Positions 46,079-55,344 of a stretch of DNA of 64,000 bases are shown piece after piece. Each line of letters starts with the position of its first letter. Position 1 is the stretch's first letter. The notes below the pieces were generated by a model, which saw nothing but the letters and a program-made list of their open reading frames with translations, did not search any database and was not told the DNA's origin. The DNA comes from Stenotrophomonas nematodicola (GTDB lineage Bacteria > Pseudomonadota > Gammaproteobacteria > Xanthomonadales > Xanthomonadaceae), in assembly GCF_009467805.1 (NCBI RefSeq), contig NZ_WIAY01000001.1, positions 1,182,982 through 1,246,981 on the forward strand, given 5' to 3'. Both the position numbers and the translations under genes were made by a program.

Positions 46079-46103
46079 CGACGCCGGCCCGGGGCCGGCG
46101 TCG
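46079..46103 (-). terminator. GC-rich hairpin after the glycine-zipper gene
   Basis: An 11-base perfect stem (CGACGCCGGCC, loop CGG). No clear T run follows on the minus strand, so termination is likely but not certain. Confidence 0.4.
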
Positions 46104-46139
46104 CATTGCTGCTCGTGAACGATACGGAGGCTGCGGGGA

Positions 46140-46505
46140 TCAGCGGTAGACGCGCTCGCAGCGACGTTCGACCACGCGGTTGCCGGACTCCTGCTGATGC
46201 CGGCCCTGCACGTTGCGGCCAACCGCACCGCCAGCCACCGCGCCTGCCACCGTCGCCACCTTCTTGCCATTGCCGCCGCCGACCTGGTTGCCCAGCAGGC
46301 CGCCGACAATGGCGCCGGTGGCGGTACCGGTGATCCGGTTGGGGTCCTTCGCGTTGCGCTGGACTTCCACGTTCTTGCACACCACCTTGCTGCCGTCATT
46401 GAAACGGCGTCCTTCGTCCTTCGGTCCGTAGGTCTGAGCCGTGGCGGCAAAGGACGATGCCAGCAGCGCGCCTACGCACAACAGATGGGAGAGGGTCGGT
46501 TTCAT
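46140..46505 (-). CDS. glycine-zipper 2TM outer-membrane protein
   Basis: 121 residues: signal peptide (to about 24) and a glycine-zipper 2TM domain (GTATGAIVGGLLGNQVGGGNGKKVATVAGAVAGGAVG in consecutive parts), like the 17-kDa surface antigen family. Such proteins sit in or under the outer membrane; function is structural or unknown. Confidence 0.87.
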   Translation of the reverse strand: MKPTLSHLLCVGALLASSFAATAQTYGPKDEGRRFNDGSKVVCKNVEVQRNAKDPNRITGTATGAIVGGLLGNQVGGGNGKKVATVAGAVAGGAVGRNVQGRHQQESGNRVVERRCERVYR

Positions 46506-46661
46506 GTCGGCTCCTTGTGTCAGCTCGTGGCGCCAGTGTCCGCGTCGGGACGGCTGCAGGCCGTGAAATGGTGTGGATGCCGCGTCAAGGCGCTGCCGTT
46601 GGTTCAGCCTGCAGCGGGGCGGCGGCGGCGCCACGCCGCCCTGCCGCACGCCGCCCCGCGC

Positions 46662-48647
46662 TCAGGGCGCGCGCCGCCTGCCCAGCGTTTCGCCAAGCCG
46701 ATCCAGCCGTGCAGACAGGTCCTTAAGCACCACGCTGCCCTTGCCTGACAACCACGACAGCTCCTCTTCAAGGAAGGCCTCCCGGCCCTTTTCAGGCTGT
46801 GGCAGCGGCGGCAGGATGTGGGCGTAGTAACTGTTGCCGAGCAGACGGTGCAGCAGCCGTTCGCCGGGGAACGGCGCGTTGTTGTTCAACGCCCGTGCCG
46901 CTTTGATCAGATTGCGGATGTCGTACTGGGTCGGGCTCAGGTCCGGTACCTGCTTGCGCAGCCCCAGCAGGGTGTACACCGCCACACGCGCCGTGCGGAT
47001 CGAGCTTTCCATCGTGAAGATCACATCGTTGCGCGTTTCCACGAACTGGCCGAGCAGGCCCAGGTTGGTGCAGCCGGCCGGTACCACGTGCGGACGGTCG
47101 CCAGCGGCACGCGGCATGAACTGCGCGGTGATGTACGGCATCAACGCCAGCCGCACCCTGGTCGCGGCGGCCACCGCATCGATCTGGTCGCCGATGCCCA
47201 GGTGGTGGCACAGTTCGGCCAGCACCTCGCGTCCGGTACACGCCGGCATCGGCTTTTTGATGTGGTTGCCGTCCTGATCCATCAACAGGGCATAGACCCA
47301 TACAACTAGCACGTCCTTGGGCTGGTCCACGAAATGCGGCTGGCGGTTGACGGTGAAGCTGAGCACCCAGTTGGAATCGCTGATGGTGATGACCCCACCG
47401 GTCACGGTGCGCCCGGAGTACGGATCGTTGACCGACAACGTGCGGATCTTGTCCACCAGCGGCGAGGGGCGGCAGGTCAACGTGGCCGACTCCCACATCG
47501 AGCGGTCCACGTCGCCGTAGAACTTCTCCGGCTTGCCGAAGATCGGCGACTGCCGCGCGAGATTGCGCCACAGCGCCCAGTCACTGTCCTCGCCCGGGTC
47601 CCGGCGGTCGCGCGCCAGCGGCGGCACGGTGTCCATGTCGCCGTACGCCGTGCCTTCGGTCATCGAACCGGTGAGCGCGAACACCAGGTCGCCCGCCGCA
47701 ACCGGCAGCGTGGTCTCGCTGCCGGCCACCCGGCAGCGCAGCGCGGTGACGGTGCGTGACTGCCCGTCCACCGCCATCTCCAGGTCGTGGACGCGGGTAT
47801 CGAACTGCACGTTGACGCCCTGCGCGCGCAGCATCCGCGACAGCGGCACCACAAAACTCTCGTATTGGTTGTACTTGGGAAACACCAGCGCGGACATGTC
47901 GTTCAGACCGTCGATGGCATCCAGGAACCGATGCATGTACAGCTTCATCTCGAGCAGGCTCTGCCAATTCTCGAAGGCGAACATCGAGCGCCAGAAGAAC
48001 CAGAAGTTGCTCTGCAGAAAGCCTTCGCTGAAGTAGTCCTCGATGGTGACGTCGTCCAGGTCTTCCTTGCGCTTGAGCAGCAGCTTGACCAGCTCCCATT
48101 GCTGGCCGCGGCTCAACCCGAACGTGGCGAAATCCTTGACCTTGCCCTGCTGGTGCAGCAGCCGCGCCTTGGACCAGTTCGGATCGTTGTCGTTGACGGC
48201 GCGGTACTCGTCGAGCACGCTGAAGCCGGCCGGCAGTTCGAGTGCCGGCACATCCTGGAACAGGTCCCAGAAATTGTCGTAGTTCCAGTTCATCTCGCGG
48301 CCGCCGCGGATCAGGTAGCCCTGCTCGGCATCCCCCGCGCCATCCAGCGAACCGCCTTCGATCTCCAGGCTGTCCAGCAGCGTGATGTTGGCCGGCGGCA
48401 TGCCGCCGTCGCGGATCAGGTAGAACGCCGCCGCCAACCCGGCGATGCCGGTGCCGATGATGTAGGCCTTGCGCTGCGCCACGTCCTCCGGCGGCAGCGG
48501 CCGGTTGCGCATGTAGGCCCCCATCATGTCCGGCGGTGGCAGTGTGTTCTCCGGCCGGTTGGACCAGTAGCCGCCGGTGCTGTCCGGCTCGTGCTCGAAG
48601 GCCGGCGTGGCCCCTGCGTTGCGTCCCGGTGCGGTGGGCTGGCTCAT
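46662..48647 (-). CDS. ohyA: oleate hydratase
   Basis: 661 residues; the family was once called myosin-cross-reactive antigen. The FAD-binding site is IIGTGIAGLAAAFYLIRDGG near residue 60, with the conserved EIEGGSLDGAG and RGGREMNWNYDNFWDL. It adds water to the cis-9 double bond of oleate or palmitoleate to make 10-hydroxy fatty acids, a detoxification step for unsaturated fatty acids. The start MSQPTAPG has CAGGAG upstream. A perfect FNR-type box lies in its promoter region. Confidence 0.95.
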   Translation of the reverse strand: MSQPTAPGRNAGATPAFEHEPDSTGGYWSNRPENTLPPPDMMGAYMRNRPLPPEDVAQRKAYIIGTGIAGLAAAFYLIRDGGMPPANITLLDSLEIEGGSLDGAGDAEQGYLIRGGREMNWNYDNFWDLFQDVPALELPAGFSVLDEYRAVNDNDPNWSKARLLHQQGKVKDFATFGLSRGQQWELVKLLLKRKEDLDDVTIEDYFSEGFLQSNFWFFWRSMFAFENWQSLLEMKLYMHRFLDAIDGLNDMSALVFPKYNQYESFVVPLSRMLRAQGVNVQFDTRVHDLEMAVDGQSRTVTALRCRVAGSETTLPVAAGDLVFALTGSMTEGTAYGDMDTVPPLARDRRDPGEDSDWALWRNLARQSPIFGKPEKFYGDVDRSMWESATLTCRPSPLVDKIRTLSVNDPYSGRTVTGGVITISDSNWVLSFTVNRQPHFVDQPKDVLVVWVYALLMDQDGNHIKKPMPACTGREVLAELCHHLGIGDQIDAVAAATRVRLALMPYITAQFMPRAAGDRPHVVPAGCTNLGLLGQFVETRNDVIFTMESSIRTARVAVYTLLGLRKQVPDLSPTQYDIRNLIKAARALNNNAPFPGERLLHRLLGNSYYAHILPPLPQPEKGREAFLEEELSWLSGKGSVVLKDLSARLDRLGETLGRRRAP

Positions 48648-48714
48648 GGCACTGCTCCTGTAGGGATGGAAATAGCGTGCACCGTCCATGTTACGCAGCG
48701 GCGTCGGTCACGCC

Positions 48715-48728
48715 TTGATCCGCATCAA
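48715..48728. promoter_or_regulatory. FNR/ANR box between ohyA and the TolC operon
   Basis: TTGAT-CCGC-ATCAA is a perfect FNR-type palindrome. Candidate -10 elements lie at about 48752 on the plus strand (CACTAT) and at 48688-48693 on the minus strand (TAACAT), placing the box near -41 for both directions. Confidence 0.65.
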
Positions 48729-48794
48729 AGACCCGGGCTTCACGCGGCGCGCACTATCTTTTGCCAGACTTTTTACGCAGGGAGCCGCCAGCAC

Positions 48795-50207
48795 GTGAGC
48801 CGGCATGCAACGCAGGCGCGCGCTACGAACGCGCGACGCAGGATCGCCTGGGGGATTGGCGCGGCACTGCTGGCCGCCGCCCTGCCGCTCACCGCCGTCG
48901 CCCAGGACAGTCCTGCGCTGGACTGGGTGCAATCGCAGCAGCGGCTTGAGCAGGTCTCCGACGCGCTCGCCGCCGCCGATGCATCGGTGCGCAACAAGGA
49001 AGACCTGCAGGACGCCACCCGGCTGCTGCGGCTGCCGGAGATCACCGGCGAAGTGCGCCGGCTGCAGTTCCAGAAGACCCTGACCCTGCCGCTGGGCTCG
49101 TTGACCCCGGTGGCCGAAGCGTTCGGCATCGACTCCCCGTTGCAGTTCACCGAGCGCGACTGGCGTACCCGGCCGGTGGTGACCGCGGTGCTGCCGCTGT
49201 ATACCGGCGGCCTCATTCCGGCAGCCCAGCAGGCCGCGGCCGGTGCCACCGAGCAGGCCAACGCCGAGCGCGACGCGCAACGCCAGTCGTTGAGCGTGCA
49301 GCTGGCCCAGGCCTACTTCGGGCAGCAGCTGGCCGAGCAGGCGGTGAACGTCCGCCGCGACGTGCGCGATGGCATGCAGCGCCACCTCGACGATGCGCTC
49401 AAGCTGGAGCGCGAGGGCTTTGCCACCCGCGCCCAGCGGCTGCAGGCCAACGTCGCCCGCGACAAGGCCGAGCGCGAGTACCAGAAGGCGTTGAACGACC
49501 TGCAGACACTCAAGGCCGCGTTGTCCACGCTGCTGCGCAGCGGCGGCGAGGTGCGGCCCATCTCGCCGTTGTTCGTGCACCGCGCGCCACTTGGCGACGT
49601 GGCCAGCTTCGAACGCGTGGCGCAGGCGCGGCAGCCGCAGATCGCGCGTCTGCGCGCCGTGGTGGCGCAGGCCGAACAGGGCGTACGTGTGCAGCAGGCC
49701 AAGCTCAAGCCGACCGTGTATCTGTTCGGCCAGTACGACTTCCGCCGCCGCGATGAAATGATCACCGACCCCGATTGGGCGTTCGGCATCGGCCTGAAGT
49801 ACACCTTCCTGTCGCCCAGCTCGCGCCCGGCGCAGATCCGCGCTGCACGCGCACAGCAGGAGCAGGCCGAGGCCGGCCTGCGCGAGGCCGAAAACCAGGT
49901 GGCGCTGGGGGTACGCAAGGCCTGGAACGAGCTGGAGACCGCGCGCCACCAGTACGCGCTGCTCGACAGCAGCATCGAACAGTCGCGCGAGAACCTGCGC
50001 CTGCAGGAACTGGCCTATCGCGAAGGCCAGGCCACCTCGCTGGATGTCATCGACGCCCGGCTCGGTCTGGGTGGCGCCCGCGTGGAACGCGCGCAGGCCG
50101 CCTTTCAGTACGACGTGGCGCTGGCGCAGCTGCTGGAGATCAGTGGACAGATGGACCGCTATGACGAATTCCGACGCCGTGCGGACGAGGTGATCGACCA
50201 TGAATGA
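48795..50207 (+). CDS. TolC-family outer-membrane efflux channel
   Basis: 470 residues, GTG start at 48795 with GGGAG upstream. Signal peptide (ALLAAALPLTAVAQ), then two repeated helical-barrel units with heptad Ala/Gln-rich helices, ending in the LEISGQMDRYDEF segment. It forms the outer-membrane exit duct of the exporter encoded by the next three genes; it overlaps the adaptor gene by 8 bases. The same frame is open far upstream, but that part lies antisense to ohyA and was not included. Confidence 0.9.
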   Translation: MSRHATQARATNARRRIAWGIGAALLAAALPLTAVAQDSPALDWVQSQQRLEQVSDALAAADASVRNKEDLQDATRLLRLPEITGEVRRLQFQKTLTLPLGSLTPVAEAFGIDSPLQFTERDWRTRPVVTAVLPLYTGGLIPAAQQAAAGATEQANAERDAQRQSLSVQLAQAYFGQQLAEQAVNVRRDVRDGMQRHLDDALKLEREGFATRAQRLQANVARDKAEREYQKALNDLQTLKAALSTLLRSGGEVRPISPLFVHRAPLGDVASFERVAQARQPQIARLRAVVAQAEQGVRVQQAKLKPTVYLFGQYDFRRRDEMITDPDWAFGIGLKYTFLSPSSRPAQIRAARAQQEQAEAGLREAENQVALGVRKAWNELETARHQYALLDSSIEQSRENLRLQELAYREGQATSLDVIDARLGLGGARVERAQAAFQYDVALAQLLEISGQMDRYDEFRRRADEVIDHE

Positions 50208-51216
50208 CACATTGCAGGCGCCGGCCGACGCCCCGCCCCCGAACAAGCGCCGTGCCGGCGTGGTGATACTGGTGGCGCTTGCGCTGGTGGTACTGCTGGG
50301 CCTGTGGCTGGCATGGCGCACACCGGCCGACCAGCTGCAGGGCATGGCCGACGCCGATACGCTGAACGTGGCCGCCAAGATCACTGCACGGCTGGCCGAG
50401 CTGAACGTCCGCGAGGGCGATCGGGTCGCGGCGGGCCAGGTCCTGTTCGTGCTCGACAGTCCCGAAGTGTCGGCCAAGGAGGAACAGGCGCACGGCGCCC
50501 TGGACGCCGCCCGGGCCGTCGCCGACAAGGCCGATGCCGGTGCGCGCAGCGAGGACATCCGCGCTGCCCAGGCCAACTGGAAACGCGCCGAGGCCGGCGC
50601 CACCCTGGCCGATGCGACCTACCGGCGCGTGCAGAACCTGTTCAACGAAGGCGTGATGAGCCGTCAGAAGCGGGATGAGGCGCTGGCCCAGTCGCGCAGC
50701 TCGCGCGAACTGGCCAATGCCGCACGCGCCCAGTACGACCAGGCGCTGGCCGGCGCACGTGAACAGGACAAGCGAGCCGCGCAGGGCCAGGTGCGCCAGG
50801 CCCGGGGCGCGGTGGCCGAAGTCGATGCCGCGCGCGATGAGGTCAACGGCCGTGCACCAGTGGCCGGCGAGATCAATAAACGCATGGCCGACATCGGCGA
50901 ATTGGTCCCCGCCGGGTATCCGGTGTTCACGCTGGTGGACATCGACCGCATGTGGGTGTCGATCAACCTGCGCGAATCGCAGATGCAGGGGCTGAAGATC
51001 GGCAGCCCTCTGCGTGGCAGCATTCCCGCGCTCGGCCGCGATGCCGACTTCGAGGTCTACTTCATCAATCCGGCCGGTGACTACGCCACCTGGCGCAGCA
51101 CGCGCCAGTCTTCCGGCTACGACGTGCGCAGCTTCGAGATCCGGGTGCGCGCGGTGGACCGCATCGAGGGCTTCCGCCCGGGCATGAGCGTGCTGTTCGC
51201 GTGGCCACAGGGATGA
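50200..51216 (+). CDS. HlyD-family periplasmic adaptor
   Basis: 338 residues. One N-terminal helix (VVILVALALVVLLGLWLAW), lipoyl half-motifs (AAKITARLAELNVREGDRV), an alpha-hairpin of about 100 residues and a beta-barrel. The form is that of YbhG/YhiI adaptors that pair with ABC-2 permeases. It is translationally coupled to both neighbours (8-base overlap before, ATGA after). Confidence 0.9.
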   Translation: MNDTLQAPADAPPPNKRRAGVVILVALALVVLLGLWLAWRTPADQLQGMADADTLNVAAKITARLAELNVREGDRVAAGQVLFVLDSPEVSAKEEQAHGALDAARAVADKADAGARSEDIRAAQANWKRAEAGATLADATYRRVQNLFNEGVMSRQKRDEALAQSRSSRELANAARAQYDQALAGAREQDKRAAQGQVRQARGAVAEVDAARDEVNGRAPVAGEINKRMADIGELVPAGYPVFTLVDIDRMWVSINLRESQMQGLKIGSPLRGSIPALGRDADFEVYFINPAGDYATWRSTRQSSGYDVRSFEIRVRAVDRIEGFRPGMSVLFAWPQG

Positions 51217-52394
51217 AGCCGCCGCTGCGGGCGGGATTCTCCGCCTCGCTGCAACGCGAACTGCGGCACCTGCGCGCCGATCGCGCCGACCTGGCGCTGG
51301 TCACCGTGCTGCCGCTGCTGATGCTGCTGGCAATGGCCTGCCTGTTCTCCGCGTCGGTGATGCGCGCGGTGCCGATTGCCGTGGTCGACCTGGACCACAG
51401 CGCCGAAAGCCGCCTGCTCACGCGCATGCTCGATGCCAGCCCCGGCGTGGCGGTGGCCAGCCAGCCGCCCACGTTGGCGCAGGCGCAGACCCAACTGCGC
51501 CGCCTGGAGGTGTTCGCCGTCGTGCTGGTGCCGCGCGATGCCACCCGTCAGGCGCTGCGCGGCGGCGAAGGCACGGTCCTGGCGTATTACAACGCCAGCT
51601 ACCTGACCACCGGGCAATCGGCCGCACGCGATATCACCGACGCCGTCGGGGCCTGGAACGCGCGCCTGCTGACGGAGCGGATCGGGCTGCAGGTGGGCCC
51701 GGGCAAGCTGCGCGCCGCGCCGATCCGGGTGCAGTCGGAGATCCTCTACAACCCGGCCCGCAGCTATGAGCTGTTTCTGCTACCGCTTGTTTTCCCGGCG
51801 ATCCTGTCGCTGGTGCTCGCGCTGGCGGCGGCCAGCAGCGTAGGCCGCGAAGTGCGCGACGGCACGCTGGCCGCCTGGCTGGGCGACGCACCGTGGGCAG
51901 CGCTGGCCGGCAAGCTGCTGCCGTATGTCCTGCTGTTCGCCGTGTATGGCGCCGCCGGCGTGCTGTACCTGGCCTATCTGCGCGGCGATGGCGTGGCCGG
52001 CAGCCTGCTGCTCCTGCTGCTGGCACAGCCGCTGTTCTACCTGGCCTGTGCGGCCTATGCGGTGCTGTTCGTCGGCGTCACCCGCGACATGGGCACGGCA
52101 TTGTCGGTGGTGGGTCTGTCGCTGGGCACCGCGCTGGCGTTCTCCGGCGCCACCTTCCCGGTGATCGACGCGCCGCTGTTCACCCGCATCTGGAACCTGC
52201 TGCTGCCGCTGACCGCCTATGTGAAGCTGCAGACCCAACAGCAGTTCGTCGGCGCTGCAGGAGCGGTATCGCTGTGGCCGCTGGCCACGCTGGCGCTGAT
52301 GATCCTGGTCGCCGGCGGCATCGGCGGCTGGCGGCTGATCGCCACCGCGCGCGCCCTGCGACCCGCAGCGTCGGCGCAGGGAGCGTCGCCATGA
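51213..52394 (+). CDS. ABC-2 family exporter permease 1
   Basis: 393 residues. Helix near residue 35 (LALVTVLPLLMLLAMACLF), a large extracytoplasmic domain (VVDLDHSAESRLLTRMLDAS) and five C-terminal helices: the YhhJ/YbhR architecture. Starts at ATG 51213 in an ATGA overlap. No ATPase gene is present in the operon. Confidence 0.9.
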   Translation: MKPPLRAGFSASLQRELRHLRADRADLALVTVLPLLMLLAMACLFSASVMRAVPIAVVDLDHSAESRLLTRMLDASPGVAVASQPPTLAQAQTQLRRLEVFAVVLVPRDATRQALRGGEGTVLAYYNASYLTTGQSAARDITDAVGAWNARLLTERIGLQVGPGKLRAAPIRVQSEILYNPARSYELFLLPLVFPAILSLVLALAAASSVGREVRDGTLAAWLGDAPWAALAGKLLPYVLLFAVYGAAGVLYLAYLRGDGVAGSLLLLLLAQPLFYLACAAYAVLFVGVTRDMGTALSVVGLSLGTALAFSGATFPVIDAPLFTRIWNLLLPLTAYVKLQTQQQFVGAAGAVSLWPLATLALMILVAGGIGGWRLIATARALRPAASAQGASP

Positions 52395-53509
52395 GCCGGG
52401 TCTGGGACAGCCTGCGCCAGACCCTGCGCGCGGTGCTTACCGACCGCTACGCACTGGTGGTGATGATCGGTGCGGTGGTGCTGTATTCGTTCTTCTATCC
52501 GGCCGCGTACCGGCACCAGGTCGCCGGCAACCTGCCGATCGTGGTGGTCGACCTGGACCAGAGCGCCACCAGCCGCGAACTGCTGCGCCGCGTGGACGCG
52601 CTCAATGCGGTGCGCATCGTGGGCCAGCCGGCCAGCCTGGACCAGGCGCGCCGCGTGATGGAGGCTGGCCATGCCGAAGGCATCCTGCTCATCCCGGACC
52701 GGTTGGAGCGCGACATCCTGCGCGGGGGCAGCGGCGATCTGGTGCTGATCGGCAACGGTGCCTACCTGGGCCGTGCCAGCTGGGTAATGGCCGGCGTGGC
52801 CGAGGCACTGGGTGCGTTCGGGCGCGACGCTGCCGTCGCGCAGGCCGCGTTCATGGGCCCACCGCAGCCGCCGCCGATCCGCCTGGTGCAGCGCCCGCTG
52901 TACAACACCCACGAGGGCTACGGCAGCGCCATCGTCGCCGGGGTGGCCGAACTGATCGTCCACCAGACCCTGCTGATGGGCATCGGCGTGCTGCTGGGTA
53001 CCCGCCGCCTGGCCCTGGGCCGGCGCCTGCGCTTCGATCTGCCGACGTTGTCCGGCATGGCCGTGGGGTTCTGGTTGATCGGCATGCTCGGCCTGCTCTA
53101 CTACGTCGGCTTCACCGCCTGGGTGCAGGACTATCCGCGCGGCGGCAATCCCGTCGGTGTACTCGTGGGCGGTGCGCTGTTCATCGCCGCGACCGTCGCC
53201 TTCGGGATGTTCATCGGCAGCTTCTTCCGTACCCGCGAGCGCGCGTTCCAATACGTCATCGCGTGTTCCATCCCATTGTTCTTCCTGGCCAACCTGTCGT
53301 GGCCGGCGATCGCATCGCCACGCGCACTGGTCGCCCTGTCGCAGTTGCTGCCCACCACATCGGGGATCAACCTGGTGGTCCGCATGAACCAGATGGAAGC
53401 CAGCGTGGCCGACGTCGCCCGCGAGCTGTGGACGCTGGTCGGGCTGGCCGTGCTGTATGGCGGGCTGGCGATCTGGCGGCTCGGCCCGCAGCGCGCACCG
53501 CGCCCATAG
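52391..53509 (+). CDS. ABC-2 family exporter permease 2
   Basis: 372 residues, same architecture as the preceding permease (VVDLDQSATSRELLRRVDAL in the periplasmic domain; C-terminal helices with the FFLANLSWP segment). The pair probably forms a heterodimer. It overlaps the first permease gene by 4 bases and is the last gene before the genomic island. Confidence 0.9.
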   Translation: MSRVWDSLRQTLRAVLTDRYALVVMIGAVVLYSFFYPAAYRHQVAGNLPIVVVDLDQSATSRELLRRVDALNAVRIVGQPASLDQARRVMEAGHAEGILLIPDRLERDILRGGSGDLVLIGNGAYLGRASWVMAGVAEALGAFGRDAAVAQAAFMGPPQPPPIRLVQRPLYNTHEGYGSAIVAGVAELIVHQTLLMGIGVLLGTRRLALGRRLRFDLPTLSGMAVGFWLIGMLGLLYYVGFTAWVQDYPRGGNPVGVLVGGALFIAATVAFGMFIGSFFRTRERAFQYVIACSIPLFFLANLSWPAIASPRALVALSQLLPTTSGINLVVRMNQMEASVADVARELWTLVGLAVLYGGLAIWRLGPQRAPRP

Positions 53510-53681
53510 CGGCCCCCGGAACGCCCCCTCCCCGCCCCATTCGACAGCCTGGCGGCACCCGACAGCGATTGAACGGGACCTCCTGCCGGCGACGGGTCGT
53601 TCCCGCAGGCTGATTCATATTCCCATCGTTGAACGTACACACCGCCCCTCACAGGCAATCAAGCAATGACAGGAACAAAAA

Positions 53682-53699
53682 AGCCCCCGATCGGGGGCT
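53682..53699 (-). terminator. intrinsic terminator for the coiled-coil gene
   Basis: An 18-base palindrome (AGCCCCCGATCGGGGGCT) followed on the minus strand by six T residues, 25 bases after the stop of the coiled-coil gene. Confidence 0.88.
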
Positions 53700-53723
53700 G
53701 TTCTGAACAACACAGTCATCACG

Positions 53724-54242
53724 TTACGGCGTTGATCCCGGTGGACGACGACGGCGGGTTGATGATGGATGTGACCATCCACTGAGCACATCATCCACCA
53801 GCCTGTAAGCGCTGGCCTGCTGCTCGTCGTCGCCTTCGATCTTCTGCTTTTCGTCTGCGCGCATGCGCACGTAGTCGGCGTTGAATTCATCAAAGCGCGA
53901 GGGTTCGACCCACTTGCTCTTGAGCGCCTCGATTGCTTTCCGGATGCTGGAACGGTCCAGAATGACATCCGCCGCAATGTCGCGCAAAACCTCATTGCTA
54001 TGTTTCAGCATGCGCAACTCACTTTTCAGCGCATCCACTTCGCGGGATTTTTCCTGACCGTACTGAATGGCTTCAAGTTCGCTACGCAGGCTCCTGCGTT
54101 CGCGTTTTTCATCCTGCTGATCCAACTCAATCTTGCGAAGCTCGGCCTGCCCTTCCGCGAACTGAACGTTCTTCTTCAACAAATCGCTTGTACTCTGGTC
54201 CGCGTCGCGACTGACTTGCCCCGCAATCTTCACCAAGTCCAT
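53724..54242 (-). CDS. coiled-coil protein of unknown function
   Basis: 172 residues, not recognised. Residues 10-95 are charged heptad-like sequence (for example QAELRKIELDQQDEKRERR) and predict a coiled coil; the rest is polar, ending in a basic TRRRRPPGSTP. It has a strong ribosome site (AAGGAGG) and its own terminator, so it is a complete transcription unit although it abuts an IS remnant. Function unknown. Confidence 0.7.
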   Translation of the reverse strand: MDLVKIAGQVSRDADQSTSDLLKKNVQFAEGQAELRKIELDQQDEKRERRSLRSELEAIQYGQEKSREVDALKSELRMLKHSNEVLRDIAADVILDRSSIRKAIEALKSKWVEPSRFDEFNADYVRMRADEKQKIEGDDEQQASAYRLVDDVLSGWSHPSSTRRRRPPGSTP

Positions 54243-54337
54243 AGGCCCTCCTTTTTGTATGGGTCATTCACCACCAAAGCACCGATCCTAGCATTGTCAA
54301 GCCAATCCAAGCGGCGTCCGGCGCGCTCTTCCCTGCC

Positions 54338-54705
54338 GTAAAACGGCTTGCCGTTGTCTGCCCTGATCACCTGCGGCAAACCGCGCTGAACGGCCAGTCT
54401 GTCCAGCCTCTGGCAACGCCTTGGCCGGGGATGGCCCGTTCCACCTGGATGGCCACAGCCCCGTGGGTGGCGTCGTCTACGATGGTCAGTCACTTGATTG
54501 CCCGGCCTTCCGCGGTGCGGTCGAACACAACATCCATCGACCACACCTGATTGGCGGCCGAGGGACGCAGCAAAGGTTGCCGCGCACCAACGGGGACCTT
54601 CCTGCGCTTCCTGCGACGCACCTGCAAGCCCGCTTCCTGATACAGGCGCTCCACCGGCTTGTAGTTCACTACCAGCTCCTGCTGCCCGAGTTTCAGATGG
54701 ATCAT
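54338..54705 (-). pseudogene. IS3-family transposase orfB remnant
   Basis: Begins MIHLKLGQQELVVNYKPVERLY. The first catalytic Asp region is seen in VWSMDVVFDR, then an in-frame TGA (54490-54492) interrupts before LTIVDDATHGAVAIQVERA. A frameshift near 54412 leads into LDRLAVQRGLPQVIRADNGKP with the second Asp. The third acidic residue and right end are missing: the remnant stops near 54338. Confidence 0.8.
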
Positions 54706-54979
54706 GCCTAGGCCGTAACCCCGTTTTCCACAACGCCCCCTCGATGACGTCGTTCTCGAGAACCTGCCCGGCCGGCAGCGTCTTCAGGCGCGTGTTCTCC
54801 GCCTCCAGGTCCTTGAGCCGCCTGGCGTCAGGCACGGTCATGCCACCGACCCTGCTGCGCCACAGGCAGTAGGCGGCCTCACTGAAAGCCATGTTGGCGG
54901 CATGCGTCCCTGATCGGCCTGCCCGCCTGGGCCTCGCGCAGAAAGCCGATGATCTGCGCTTCGGAAGAACGCTTCTTCA
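54706..54979 (-). pseudogene. IS3-family transposase orfA, frameshifted
   Basis: From GTG 54979 it reads KKRSSEAQIIGFLREAQAG, then RPIRDACRQHGF; an extra T (AAA at 54885-54887 on the plus strand) shifts frame, after which SEAAYCLWRSRVGGM and DARRLKDLEAENTRLK continue. This is a helix-turn-helix plus leucine-zipper orfA of the IS407-type IS3 elements. Confidence 0.8.
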
Positions 54980-55344
54980 CGTCCAATCGCCTTGTGGTTG
55001 AGAATTGGACTCCAAAGCGTCGTGCTACTCAATCCCGGGGGGACGTCGCACGCGCCACGTCACCCGCCTTCACCGCTTCTTCCCACTTCTCCCGATCTTT
55101 CACTGCGCTCAGCTCCTTCAAAAGGTTGAAGCTAAGGCAGATTCATGATCGGTCAAGCCGCGTCCGGACTGGTCACCCTCTCGTTTCCGCACGCCTCATG
55201 ATGAGCATCCAAAAATCAGTGTGCCGCGCGAGCAAGGCTAAATGAGTAGGCGCAAGTCATCCCGGTCGTGCCAGCCAGATCAAGACCCGATCTTTGACCG
55301 TGGCGCCCCTCCTAGAAGAGGCGCCTCAGCCTTTTACCAAGAGC
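54980..55344. other. non-coding gap between IS remnant and ATPase gene
   Basis: The first 50 bases are probably the IS left end. On the minus strand 55029-55103 encodes a possible 24-residue peptide (GTG start, GAAGGAG upstream) too short to call. An imperfect hairpin at 55302-55325 (GGCGCC stems) lies just past the ATPase stop. Nothing else is evident. Confidence 0.6.

Noticed and set aside
47787..48794. Long in-frame extension upstream of the TolC-family gene
   Set aside because: It lies antisense to ohyA and across its promoter. A signal peptide starts at GTG 48795, which marks the true N-terminus.
55029..55103. 24-residue peptide frame with a Shine-Dalgarno-like sequence
   Set aside because: Too short, beside an IS end, with no supporting context; kept only as a note in the gap description.
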